From Plectosphaerella cucumerina (Eukaryota; Ascomycota; Sordariomycetes; Glomerellales; Plectosphaerellaceae), in contig JAGPXD010000001.1 in the NCBI GenBank assembly GCA_020746995.1, positions 6,634,001-6,698,000 on the forward strand: a stretch of 64,000 bases of DNA, given 5' to 3'. Positions 22,662 through 32,577 of this stretch are shown here, piece by piece. The translations under genes were made by a program, and so were the position numbers. Every line of letters starts with the position of its first letter. Position 1 is the first letter of the stretch. The notes under the pieces were generated by a model. That model saw only the letters and a list, made by a program, of their open reading frames with translations, was not told the DNA's origin and searched no databases.

Positions 22662-23740
22662 CTACAGAAGATCTTGCAGAAAGTCAAAGCCCTTCCGCTG
22701 CAACTCCCACGTCTGTGACCCAACCTTCATCTTGGCCGCAAAGGTATGCTCCTCCCCCGGAATTTCCTGCATCCCGCACTTGACACCCCTGTCTTGGAGC
22801 TCCTGCAGTAGGTCCCGGCTTAGCTCCTTGGGGACCATCGTGTCCGCATCCCCGTGGATGATGAAAGTGGGCGGGAAATTTTGATTGATGTTCCTCAACG
22901 GGTCGACCTTGGCCCAGTCCCCTGACGGAAAAATGGCATTCAACACATTGCCCGTCGCGATTTGTGTTAGGGCAAACGCCTGACGCGGGTCCTTGAAGTC
23001 AGGCGGGCCTTGGGCCTGGCCCTCGAGGGAGACGCCTCCTTGTGTGGGTACGGGCGACTCGTCGTATATTTTGTTCAGGTGCTCTTTGGTGAGATCTTTA
23101 GGGAGCTTTGCTTTGACGTGAGGCAGCTCCGAGGTCCAGAAGGGGTGGGAGAAGTGGCAAGGCCCGTACATGTCCACGATTCCCGCAACTGGTCGAGGGA
23201 CGCCAAAGCCCTGGAAGCATGTAAGCAACTGCGCTCTGTTCCATATGTGTGATTGTGCAGGGAAGGGTCCAAAGCATACCAGAGACAGGGCAAGTGTCCC
23301 ACCGGACGAAGTGCCAAAGGAGAATACATGGTCAAGATCAAGCAAGGGTGGCTCTTTGACCTGCTCCGAGATGGCACGCTCCAACCCTCCCTCGTAGACC
23401 CATGCCAACAGGTCTCGGCAGTCGCGGATGGGCCCGTCGAGGAGGTCGACTTGGGGACAAAGGCGATGGTTTGGCGCCAGCACGATCCAGCCCCTCTCCA
23501 AGCAGTCGGCGACTTGATCCATGTTCACCATCTTGGACGAGCCAAGCATGAATGCCCCGCCATGAATGTTGATTACTGTTGGAATGGTCAAGACTTGAGT
23601 TCTTCATGCCAGAGAGCAAAGGGCTTACTGATTGGGCAGCCGGTCTCGCCAGACGATTACGGAGGTAGATAGACGTCAACGTCAATCTCCTGCGTCACCA
23701 GGGTCTTGTAGACTGCTCTGAAACTTTTCGGTTTGGACAT
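22662..23740 (-). CDS. alpha/beta hydrolase (esterase/lipase-like)
   Basis: Serine hydrolase of the carboxylesterase/HSL-like group. Visible features are the oxyanion motif NIHGGAFMLGSS, the nucleophile motif FGTSSGGTLALSL, the acid region FIIHGDADTMVP and the histidine in GEEHTF. Start at 23740 (MSKPKSFRAVYKTLVTQEIDVDVYLPP). Two introns are proposed. The 59-nt one at 23602-23660 joins YLPP to TQVLTIPTVINIHGG and removes an in-frame TAA. A 69-nt one at 23211-23279 (GTATGC...TTCCAG) is a multiple of three, so it stays open if retained. Spliced length is about 316 aa. There is no signal peptide, so it is probably cytosolic. In this cluster it might act as a lactonase or deacetylase of sugar derivatives, which is inference. 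It is divergent from the bicupin gene. Confidence 0.8.
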
Positions 23741-24301
23741 CTTGATGCTGAGAAACTTGGATGAACGCTGGAAGCTCGAGGAACAGTGAGAGGGGCTGTA
23801 TCTCGGCAGTGATGCTCAAGTCTCCTGTGGAAGCGACTCTGGAGATGCCGTGACGACGAGTCATGACAACGCCCAAGCCGATCGGAGCTTCTGTGCTGAA
23901 AGCCGACGATGCCAGGGTCAAGTGCCGCACTAGGATGTGTCAAGGGGGCACCGGGAATTCCGGAGTGCCCCTCCTGGATCTGGGGCGGCATTTCCGGGTG
24001 CGCGGGGTACGGTCTGCAGCCCATTCACCCCGCAATCCAGGGCGCCGATTGACGTGGAATACCGGGATGTGGGATGGTCGGAGCCGTTTCGCTGCTCAAA
24101 CTCCCGACATCGAGAGTCATGTTGTCAGCTCATCGGCGTCACCGGAGGTGACGGAACACCGAGGTCTTCTATAGATGTGGCAGCTTCGTCGCTGACGTTT
24201 CCAACTGTCACCACGACCTTCACCTTACCTGCATTGGCCATCTTGAACAGCCTCCTTTCCTTCCACCACCTTCCCCACCACGCTTTTCTTTCCCCACCAC
24301 A
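23741..24301. other. intergenic: divergent promoter hydrolase/bicupin
   Basis: It is shared by the minus-strand hydrolase and the plus-strand bicupin. It contains the extended palindromic site at 23945-23971. No gene is supported. Confidence 0.55.
23945..23971. promoter_or_regulatory. CGG-N5-CCG site, copy 2, inside a longer inverted repeat
   Basis: The core CGGGAATTCCG (23952-23962) is flanked by GGGGCAC on the left (23945-23951) and its exact reverse complement GTGCCCC on the right (23965-23971). It lies about 205 bp upstream of the hydrolase start and 330 bp upstream of the bicupin start, so it could serve both. Confidence 0.55.
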
Positions 24302-25402
24302 ATGAGCGTCCCCGTCCGCACAACCCCTCCCGACGCTCGGACGAGCTATATCATCGACCAGCTCGAGGGCGAACGCATCACAATCCCCGGCAGCAAAGGC
24401 GTCTTCCGCATTCTCGCATCCTCAAAACAGACCAACGGCGGCATCGCAGTCTTCTCCAGCGGCGCAGTGCTCTCCGATGCCCCTGGTTTCCACTACCACG
24501 AGGAGGCCCACGATATCTTCATCGTCACCAAGGGCTTCCTCAAGCTTTGGAATGGAGACAAGTGCCGCATCATGGGGCCCGGTGACTTCGCCTACGTCCC
24601 CCCAGTTTGTCTGACCTGACTGCCACACTGTTGAGCCATTGCTGACGTCCGACAGAACGTGATTCACAATCCAGAGCTTATGGGCCCGCACACCGAGACT
24701 ATCGGTCTCGTTGCCCCCGGTGACTGGATCGACTTCTTCCGCTATGTCGGCGAGACCTACGAAGGCGTCATTGTGCCAGAACACGACAACCGGAATCTGG
24801 GTGCCATGCTGGGCCAGAAGATGATGGTCGCGAAAGACCGTTTCGACGTGCACTTCAAGCGAGACTACCAAGCGCCACCCGTCGGAGACTGGCTGGACAC
24901 CGAGAATGTTCTCCCTGAACCTGGGAAGGAGTACTTCCTGAGAGCCAATACCGGCCCGCGGTGGATCCTCGGCGGCGTCATCTCCCGACCCTTCATCCAT
25001 GCGGCCCAAACGGGCGGCAAGTTTGCCATCTCCAGTATCGAGTCGTCTCACATCTATGGAAAGTCACCGCTGACGCAGTGGTTGACATTCGCGACCGTTG
25101 ACCACTGCTTCTGCGTTATGGAGGGCCTGCTGCGGGTGAAGATCAAGGGTGGCGATGAGACCTGGACCGACGTGCGCGAGGGGCAGACACTCGTCATTTC
25201 GGCCGGCGAGGCCTTCCAGCTTGACTTCGGTAGTCGTTTCGTGCGGGTCTGGTCATTCACCAACGGCCGAGGTGTGGAGGAGCTTATGAGGTCCGCTGGC
25301 TCTTCATATGCGAGCTTCGTCTTGCCTGAAGAGGCCGAGTCTTGGGATGAAGAGAAGTTCAAGGGAGCCTGCAAGGAGTTGTCGGTTGAGCAGCAGTCAT
25401 AG
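24302..25402 (+). CDS. bicupin protein, quercetin 2,3-dioxygenase-like
   Basis: Two-domain cupin of 349 aa encoded by exons 24302-24604 and 24656-25402 (51-nt intron, frame continuous as YVPPNVIHN). The N-terminal cupin shows a metal-binding pattern FHYHEEAHDIFIVTKGFLKLWNGD and PGDFAYVPPNVIH; the C-terminal cupin is more divergent (TQWLTFATVDHCFCVMEGLLRVKI, EGQTLVISAGEAFQLDF). Fungal flavonol 2,4-dioxygenases have this bicupin layout, but they are usually secreted. This protein has no signal peptide, so a cytosolic metal-dependent dioxygenase or sugar isomerase/epimerase-like role is possible. The position between a hydrolase and a sugar-acid dehydratase favours a role in the same carbohydrate pathway; that is inference. 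Confidence 0.85.
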
Positions 25403-25640
25403 CAAAGCGGTCCCATGGGATATGGGGCAGGAGCAAAGGAATGCATAGTTTGGAGTTAAATTGCCCGTCACTGAAGGCGTTTTGATCAAAAGCTATGATC
25501 TCGACAACATTCCACTTAAGAAGTCCGCATTGGGGTGGGCTCCAAAGAAGATGCATGGGCCTGAATCCGCTACATTATTTAAAGCATCAGGTGTTCAATG
25601 CAGGCAGCGGTTGCCGAAAAACAACATGAACAGCCACTGA

Positions 25641-25744
25641 GATTTGAATCCGGAACTATCCGTCCACCATCGGAACCTCGAGCTTCAGCAGCCTTCTCGG
25701 GTCATCAGCATGCAGGAAGGCGACACTTGTTACCCATTAGGCCA
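25641..25744 (-). other. degenerate tRNA-like element
   Basis: On the minus strand, TGGCCTAATGG (25744-25734) matches the RNA polymerase III A box. GGATTCAAATC (25651-25641) is close to a B box 80-90 nt downstream. Between them GCCTTC (25721-25716) pairs with GAAGGC (25696-25691) where an anticodon stem would be. No acceptor stem or good T stem can be drawn, so this is not a functional tRNA. It could be a relic or a SINE-type head. Confidence 0.2.
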
Positions 25745-26120
25745 CTTGAAAGATCTCAAGGATGACTTCTACCATGAAAAGGGCGGGAAGGGTGTCGACA
25801 TTTCCCGTCTGGTGAGTGTGGGTTTGTCCTCGTGAAGGTCGGGCGCTACGCAGGAAGCGTCTCCCCCTTTCTTGTGGGACAGCCGCCACCAGCTGCCAGC
25901 CTCAGTTCGAAGCGAGATCCTGGCAAAGTCGAGTGCGGGGTCGAGCTGCTGCGATCCTTCGGTGCTGTCAGCATTTCGGCATGTTGACTTGCACTCCGGA
26001 ACCCCCAACAGCACCCCACCGGCGCGATGCATCCAGACGTCAGGCTTCCTTCGCCCACGTAGGCTTCTCGCAGATGTGGCCTTCCAGAACATCAGTGACA
26101 CCGCACGCCTCCTGCGCGGT

Positions 26121-26204
26121 GGGGGTCACGAACATGACCCGCGGGGGTCAGTGGGACAGGATGGGGGTCGGGGTCAGCTGTCCACAGTTCAGGGGCTGAC
26201 CCCC
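26121..26204. promoter_or_regulatory. GGGGGTCA motif group, dehydratase promoter
   Basis: Three exact copies: GGGGGTCA at 26121 and 26143, and the reverse complement TGACCCCC at 26197. Near-matches lie between them at about 26163-26175. The group is about 250-335 bp upstream of the dehydratase start. All exact copies I found in the window lie in intergenic DNA of this cluster. Confidence 0.5.
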
Positions 26205-26455
26205 AGAACATTCCCCCCAGGCGCCCCATCTTCCCCTCATCCTGACGGAGCCGGCGACCAGCTTAGCTCGGGTATGTTGCCGACCATCGGAAACCGCACT
26301 CGTCCAGCTTCTGTTGAAATACTCTCCGGGCGTTCCTCCTTACGGGCTGATCTCCAATCAGCAAACCAAAGCACTCGGGCCCTTTCACGATCCCCGCCGA
26401 CTCCTCCACGCCTTTCTTCCCCCTTCCCCGCCTTCCACCACAACACACATCCACC

Positions 26456-27761
26456 ATGGCGAAGATCGCTTCGGTCAAGTACTACCGCGTGAAGCCGAGA
26501 TGGCTCATGGTCAAGGTCACCGACGAGAATGGCGAGTATGGCTGGGGTGAGGCCACGCTCGAGGGCCACGACCTGGCCGTTGAGGGGTGCCTTGATGAGA
26601 TGATCCCCAGAGTGATCGGTCTGGAGGCAAAGTAAGCATTCCAGCATCCTCATCAATCTCCTTTGACTGACATTTTCTAGTGACATCGAGAACATCTGGC
26701 AGATGTTCTGGAGGCACGGCTTCTACCGCGGAGGACCTGTCTTCATGTCTGGAATGTCCGGAATTGACATTGCTCTGTGGGATCTCAAGGGTAAGCTTCC
26801 TCGAATGACTCTCCGCTGCCATCTTCTAACTCCTCTCAGGCCGTGTGCACAAGATGCCCGTCTTCGAGCTCCTCGGAGGCAAGGTTCGCGAGAAGGTTCA
26901 GGTTTACTGCTGGATCGGAGGTGACCGCCCATCAGACGTCGAGGCCGCCGCGTAAGACCCCAAATACCTTTCTCCGCATCCACGACCAGTATCTAACATC
27001 CTCCCAGTAAGAAGCGCATCGAGCAGGGTCTCACCTGCGTCAAGATGAACGCAACCGAGGACATGAACTGGGTTGACTCCCCATCAGTCCTCGACGCGAC
27101 GGTTGAGCGCCTGAAGCAAGTCAAGGCTCTTGGCCTTGACGTTGGCCTAGACTTCCACGGCCGCCTGCACAAGCCCATGGCGAAGCAGCTCGCTCGCGCT
27201 CTTGAGCCCTACAAGCCCCTCTTCATCGAGGAGCCCCTGCTGTGCGAACACCCCGAGGCCATCCGCAAGCTGTCCGACCAGACGACCATTCCCATCGCCT
27301 TTGGCGAGCGCCTGTACACCCGCTGGGATATCAAGAGGTTCCTCGAGGATGCCAGCGTTGATATCCTCCAGCCCGATATTGCCCACGCCGGCGGCATCTC
27401 CGAGACCAAGCGCATCGCGCAAATGGCCGAGGCATACGACGTTGCGATCGCGCCACACTGCCCCCTGGGCCCCGTGGCTTTTGCCGCCAGTGTTCAGGTT
27501 GCCCTGTCGTGTCCCAACTTTGCCATCCTGGAGATGAGCCTGGGAATGCACTACAACGTTGAGGCGGGTGATATCGATCTCCTGACGTACCTGAAGAACC
27601 CTACTGTCTTCGACATCGAGGCTGGATACGTCAAGGCGCCGACGGGATACGGTCTGGGTATCGACATTGACGAGGAGATGGTCATCAGGATTTCCAAGGA
27701 GACTGAGCCGTGGCAAGTGAAGACCTTCCACGGACCGGACGGCAGCATTCGGGAGTGGTAA
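26456..27761 (+). CDS. D-galactonate dehydratase-type enzyme (mandelate racemase/enolase superfamily)
   Basis: Mg2+-dependent sugar-acid dehydratase that forms a 2-keto-3-deoxy acid. Four exons: 26456-26631, 26681-26790, 26840-26951 and 27008-27761, giving 383 aa, the length of bacterial DgoD. Metal ligands are the D of LDFHGRLH, the E of LFIEEP and the E of FGERLYT. The catalytic histidines of the DgoD group are present in DFHGR and APHCPLGP. The N-terminal capping domain has YRVKPRWLMVKV and FWRHGFYRGGPVFMSG. The match to DgoD is strong. In Pezizomycotina the substrate could be D-galactonate or a stereochemically related acid such as L-fuconate or D-arabinonate. It is convergent with the zinc dehydrogenase gene, and GGGGGTCA motifs sit in its promoter. 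Confidence 0.9.
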
Positions 27762-28129
27762 AATAGGTGATGATGTATGAATAATTCAGCATGTTCTTTC
27801 CAATTATGGTCCGTTCAATGATGAAGTGTGACGGCGCCTGGGCGACGTACCTGGAGTTTCCAGCGTCATTTTACCTTGGAGTACTTAAGTTGTGGTTGGG
27901 AATTGACATTTCCAGTGCAAGTTCTAACGCTGGTGACAGTAGGCGCGTCGATCATGTCATGTGGAACTGCAAAGTCCTCGAGCACGTCCAACGTCGCTTG
28001 CCCGAGACTTGACTTCCTTTGACAGTGCAGCCACTGCCAATCTGAGAAGGTTCATCTCGGCTCATTTGATCAAAATCACTGTCTTTTAGTGACATTTGAA
28101 TATGATATTTCATTGAACATCTCCTGTCT
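27762..28129. other. intergenic: convergent 3' ends
   Basis: It holds the 3' flanks of the dehydratase and the zinc dehydrogenase. No gene or repeat is recognised. Confidence 0.5.
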
Positions 28130-29357
28130 CTACGTCTCAATGACTACCTTGATCACCAGCTGTCCCTGGTCATCCGCCGGCCTCGATGCCGTCGCGAACG
28201 CATTTGGCGCGTTCTCAAAGCCAGCAAACCGATGGGTCACCAGCTTCTTGATATCAGGCAGACCAACGGCCTCCCTCTTCGCCAACAGATCCACGCCGTA
28301 CTGATACGTGTTGGCGTACCGGAAGACGCCCACAATGTCAACCTCCCTCAGAGCCGCCGCCAGCAGGGGCAGTGTCTGCACCGGCGTTCCCATGCCGATG
28401 ATCATCAGTCTTCCAGCAGCGGCTGCCGAGTAAATGCCTGCCTGAACGCAAGCTTCGACGCCAGTGCACTCAAAGACGACATCGAACTGCTCGCCGGACT
28501 CTCCGCCCCGGAAGAGCGTTGACGTCTCCTGCGCGAGCGCCAGCTTGGCTTCAGAGGTGTCGTTCTCGGGTCTCTTCCGCGGGACGACCACGGCGTTATC
28601 TGCGAAGCCGTTCGCCGTGGCAAATTCAACACGCGCTGACTCAATGTCGGCAATAGTGACGCTGCTGGCCTTCTCGACGCGGAGCATGGCTGCGACCAAG
28701 AGGCCGACAGCACCGGCGCCGATGACAAGGGCACGAGCACCAGGACTCAGCTTGGCGCGGCGCACGGCGTGGATCGCCACACTCAAAGGCTCGAGTAGCG
28801 CTCCCTCTTCGGTGGACACATTCTCAGGGAGCCTGTTCAAGGTCAGCTCCTTTGTTCGTTCTTTTGACCACGAGAAACTTACTTAAAGCACATGCTCGCG
28901 GGATGGTTGATCCTCCCTTGCAGGGTCCCCTGGAAATGCGGGAATGCCTTGGCAGAGCCCCTGAACCTCATCTGAGGGCAGAGGTTGTACTTGCCAGCCT
29001 GACAAAGCTTGCACGTCTTGCACGAAAGTCCGACTTCCAAGGCGACTCTGTCGCCAGGCTGGAATCCAGTGACGCCGGAGCCGACGGCCTCGACGATTCC
29101 CGCAGACTCATGGCCGAGGGACATCGGCTCTCGGATGAGGATGTCACCATTGCGGTAATGCTTGTAATAGTGCAAGTCTGAGCCGCAAATGCCGGTAGCC
29201 TTGACTGAAACCTGGAGCTCGCCCTCACTGGGAGGGTCAATGGATCGGCTCTCCTGTGTTGAGTCAGTAACTGCTTGCCAAAGGAGCTGGAGGTAAGACG
29301 TACGGTGTGGAGATCCTGAGGCCCGTGAAGGACAGAGGCTGTGATTGTTTGGGACAT
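28130..29357 (-). CDS. zinc-dependent polyol/sugar dehydrogenase (sorbitol dehydrogenase type)
   Basis: Medium-chain NAD(P)+ dehydrogenase of about 374 aa. Start at 29357 (MSQTITASVLHGPQDLHT); a 50-nt intron at 29254-29303 joins to ESRSIDPPSEGELQVSV, and another near 28835-28885 joins MCFK to LPENVS. Catalytic zinc residues are the C of ATGICGSDLHYY and the H-E pair of SLGHESAG. A structural zinc site is present (GLSCKTCKLCQAGKYNLC). The Rossmann motif is GAGAVGLLVAAM. D of VTIADIESARVEF at the end of beta2 favours NAD+. The closest relatives by pattern are sorbitol, xylitol and L-arabinitol dehydrogenases. In this cluster it could oxidise a sugar, sugar alcohol or aldehyde product. It is divergent from the SDR gene. 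Confidence 0.9.
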
Positions 29358-29508
29358 GGTGTGCTGTGCGGAATGGGCAAGGGGCTGGAGTTCGCGCTAC
29401 AAAAGTTGTGCCTGGCTTCAACGTACAAGAACACATATTAAACCCCAGATGATGCTCCAAAACGGCCATCTCGGCCTCTTGCACCTCTTCCCGCCGTGAT
29501 GCGACATT

Positions 29509-29846
29509 GGGGGTCAACACAGGGCCTGTCCCCCACTCACCTCCATGCCAAGGAATCCATCGGAGAAGAGGCCGGCGAATTGACCCCCAAGGCCTCGTGT
29601 CGAGCGAGTCATGACTGTGGAGAGTTTGCGGGGATGGAGGGGAATGGATTCAGCCCCTTGCCAGCCGCAGACGCGGACATCCTCCTACGATGACGGAACA
29701 CCTGAAGTAATCGGAAGCCGAAAGCAGCGCCGTGCCTTCGCTAGTGGAGGCCGGCGACAGTCCCTCTTTTTCCCATGACCGGTCGTCCGATTTCTCATGC
29801 CTTGCTTGTGACAACCCCGCGGCAGATCCCAATGCCGTGGGGGTCA
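29509..29846. promoter_or_regulatory. GGGGGTCA motifs in the divergent dehydrogenase/SDR promoter
   Basis: Exact copies at 29509-29516 (plus), 29581-29588 (minus, TGACCCCC) and 29839-29846 (plus). They lie 150-490 bp from the two divergent starts. Confidence 0.5.
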
Positions 29847-29947
29847 GAGCTGTCGCTGACGATGCCGGTTCCGGTCGAAGATGGTCAGCCCGTGAGGGGC
29901 TCAAATACTGTGGTCGACGGCGGCGTTGAGTGAAGCTGTCGAGAGTC

Positions 29948-29958
29948 CGGAGATTCCG
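29948..29958. promoter_or_regulatory. CGG-N5-CCG site, copy 3
   Basis: CGGAGATTCCG lies 27-37 bp upstream of the SDR start codon. It shares the CGGRRATTCCG pattern with copies at 22357 and 23952. Confidence 0.45.
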
Positions 29959-29984
29959 AAACATCCAAAGACACCAGATTCACC

Positions 29985-30849
29985 ATGGCCTCATTCCTGC
30001 AACAGCTTTTCTCCCTCGAGGGCCGGACCGCGGTCGTGACCGGCGGCACCAGGGGCATCGGCCAGGCCATGGCCCTGGCCCTTGCCGAGGCTGGCGCGGA
30101 CATTGTCCTGATCCAGGTAGGTTCAAGGGTCTCAGTCTCGAAGCACGAGTCGGCTGACACAAAGGTAGCGCGACGAGAGCAACCAGGAGACCAAGCAGAA
30201 GATCGAGGCGCTCGGTCGCAAGGCAGCAATCTTCACAGCGGACCTTTCCAACCAGACCGATGTCGAGGGCCTGTCCAAGCGCATCATCAGCGCCGGCCAC
30301 GACGTCAGCATATTGATCACCTGCGCAGGCATCCAACGCCGTCACCCCGCCCACCAATTCCCCATGTCCGATTGGAACGAGGTCCTCCAGGTCAACCTGA
30401 CAACAGTGTGGACGCTCTGCCGCGACTTCGGCGCCTACATGCTTACCCGCCCTCCCAACGCGTCCCTCACTGGCGGAGGCAACGGCGTTGGCTACCGCGG
30501 CAGCATCATCAACGTGGCGTCTCTCGTCAGCTTCCAGGGTGGTCTGACGGTGCCAGCCTACGCTGCGGCCAAGGGCGGCATCGCGCAGCTGACAAAGGCG
30601 CTGAGCAACGAGTGGTCTAGCCAGGGCGTCAACGTCAACGCCATCGCGCCGGGGTACATCGCCACGGACATGAACGAGGCGCTCATCAACAACCCTGAGC
30701 GGGCGCCGCAGATCCTGGTTCGTATCCCACAGGGACGGTGGGGGGCGCCGGATGACTTCAAGGGGGCTACCATCTTCCTTGCTGGGGCTGGGAGCTTGTA
30801 CGTAACGGGCGAGCTGTTGACGGTGGATGGAGGCTGGATGGGCCGGTAG
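29985..30849 (+). CDS. SDR, KduD-type 2-keto-3-deoxy-acid dehydrogenase
   Basis: NAD(P)-dependent short-chain dehydrogenase of 270 aa, exons 29985-30116 and 30169-30849. The 52-nt intron ends at the second of two nearby AGs; this gives DIVLIQRDESNQETKQ. The cofactor motif is TGGTRGIGQ, and CAGIQRRHP replaces the usual NNAG/NAG. The catalytic S is in NVASLVSFQGG, and Y-x-x-x-K is in PAYAAAKGG. The stretch FQGGLTVPAYAAAKG...NVNAIAPGYIATDM...RIPQGRWGAP...DGGWMGR is characteristic of KduD (2-dehydro-3-deoxy-D-gluconate 5-dehydrogenase) and relatives acting on 2-keto-3-deoxy acids. Downstream of a sugar-acid dehydratase this suggests oxidation of the dehydratase product. It is divergent from the zinc dehydrogenase and convergent with the ketopantoate-reductase-like gene. 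Confidence 0.9.
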
Positions 30850-31434
30850 GGGTCGAGTTGGGGGTGCCTAATCGAGGTCCACGTTGTTCATCTCCTCGTC
30901 TCCTGCGCCAGTGATGCCAAGGTGTCTGTACCCACGAGGGTGCCATGCATGAACCGAGTCCTCGGTATCCGAGACGGCGGACATTGCTCGGGACCCGGTA
31001 TCTGGGGCCCCAGAGTCCCTCCGTGGTCTGTGATGTCTCGTATGGGGGTCATGATCTTGGGGGTCAGTGGATGGAGGGAGTTGAGATGAAGCTGGTAAGA
31101 AGATAGCCAAACAGCCCAGGCACTAGGGGCGCGTGGGCGGTAGTCTCGGGGCACAGACGAGAAGAGGAGAATGGGGCAAATCTTGTGCTCAATGAAGGAG
31201 CTGGGATCTGGAGCCACATTCAAGGGCATCTGGTATTGCTGAAGCACTGCCGTTCATTGCATCAGGTGTTACAGATGCAGTCTGTGTGATGACGAATGAC
31301 GAGTTGGAAGCCCATCTGGACTCATCTCGTCAGTTGTAACGGGGCCAAACTTCAAAGCAATACACTTTCAATCACAGCTCACGACCGAGAAAATTGGGTT
31401 CAGTCGTAATTTTACTGCATTAATCTCGTGTCTT
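30850..31434. other. intergenic: convergent 3' ends, two GGGGGTCA motifs
   Basis: It holds the 3' flanks of the SDR and KPR genes. GGGGGTCA occurs at 31044 and 31059. Presence of the motif between convergent 3' ends is odd for a promoter element. No gene is supported. Confidence 0.5.
31044..31066 (+). promoter_or_regulatory. tandem GGGGGTCA motifs in a convergent intergenic region
   Basis: Two exact copies 15 bp apart (31044-31051 and 31059-31066). They lie 200 bp downstream of the SDR stop and 1.5 kb from the nearest start codon. Confidence 0.4.
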
Positions 31435-32577
31435 CTACGCCATGTTGTTCTCCCTCAAAATCCTTAAGTTGACACCCTTGAGAATAAGGTAAATCGTCTC
31501 AATGATCGGGATCGGCACCCCCAGCTCCCGGCCCTTGGCCACGGGATACCCAAGAATAATATCAACCTCCATAGGCTTGTTGGCACGGTAATCGTTCTGC
31601 ATGCTGCTGCCAATCGGGGGCATATCGAGGATCTTCTGAACAAGGCGGTCGACCAGCTCATACTCAATGGGCACGCCACACTTGCGAGCGACGTCAATGA
31701 CCTCGGTCATGAGGCGGCGCGTCATGGGGTCAGCGCCCTCGGTGCTGTTCAGCCACGAGTGGGTGTCGAGGAGGGTCAGGGTGGTGAGGGAGTTCCAGGC
31801 GGCGTTCCAGACGACCTTTTCCCAGCGCTGGACTTGGATGTTGGGAACGACCTGGAAGACGGTCTTGCCGGCGGTCAGGAGGCCGCTGAACTCGTCGAGA
31901 CGTTGCTTCTCGAGAGCTTGGTCGCCCTGCTCGTTGGTGTAGAGGCCGATTTGCATGTCTTCGGACTTAATTTGGCGGAAGATGCCAGGTTCGGCCTGGA
32001 TGCCGCCCGTCCATGTCTGGAAACGTCAGAAGTTACACTGGTTGGCTGGGCGCAAGGAGACTTACGACGCAGGAGATGATGGTGGTCTTGGGGAAGTGGG
32101 TGCGGAAGGGGACCTCGTTGCCGACGCCGTTCTGGATGATGACAATTGTTGTCCTCGATTCATCGACACCAGCGGCGATTTGTGCGGGAACAGTGTCCTG
32201 GAAGATGGCCTTGTGTGCGCACACAATATAGTCAAACTTCATCTCGGCCTCGGCGACCGTCTTGACGACTGGAACGTGTCAGTTAATCATCTCAGTGGCT
32301 CACACTCCTGTGACGACTCACCCTTGTACGGCTTGACGATGTGGTCGCCGTGGTTATGGCTGTTCATGACAATGCCATTCTTGCTGACGGGGTCATAATT
32401 GGACCGGGCCAGCACGCTGAGCCTGACTCCCGGAGCGCGGCTGAGGATGAAGGCGTAGAAGGAGCCGATGCTGCGATGCCGAGTCAATTCCTGCTTCGAG
32501 CGGGGGTGTGCGACATTGAGGGAAACTCACGCTCCGAGGCCGTACACCAGGACGTCGATCTGCTTGTCTGCGGACAT
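31435..32577 (-). CDS. 2-dehydropantoate 2-reductase-like protein (ApbA/PanE family)
   Basis: NAD(P)H-dependent 2-keto acid reductase fold. Four exons. Start at 32577 with VLVYGLGA, then an intron to IGSFYAF so that the joined sequence gives the nucleotide motif GLGAIGSFYA. Further exons carry FDYIVCAHKAIFQDTVPAQI with IVIIQNGVGNEVPFRTHFP, then TWTGGIQAEPGIFRQI. The C-terminal helical domain has VVWNAAWNSLTTLTLLDTHSWL, matching the conserved K/N catalytic region (KVVWNAAWN), and SSMQNDYRANKPMEVDIILGYPV. About 325 aa, normal for the family. Ketopantoate reduction in pantothenate synthesis is the textbook role. In a sugar-acid cluster, a reductase for a 2-keto-3-deoxy acid or 2-keto acid by-product is an alternative. 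It is divergent from the aldolase gene. Confidence 0.88.

Larger units (their letters stand above)
25403..26455. other. intergenic, 1.05 kb, upstream of the dehydratase
   Basis: It contains a degenerate tRNA-like segment (25641-25744) and, nearer the dehydratase, a group of GGGGGTCA motifs (26121-26204), both listed separately. A CT-rich leader precedes the ATG. No protein gene is supported. Confidence 0.55.
29358..29984. other. intergenic: divergent promoter dehydrogenase/SDR
   Basis: It contains three exact GGGGGTCA motifs (29509 plus, 29581 minus, 29839 plus) and one CGG-N5-CCG site (29948). It is the most motif-rich promoter in the window. No gene is supported. Confidence 0.6.
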
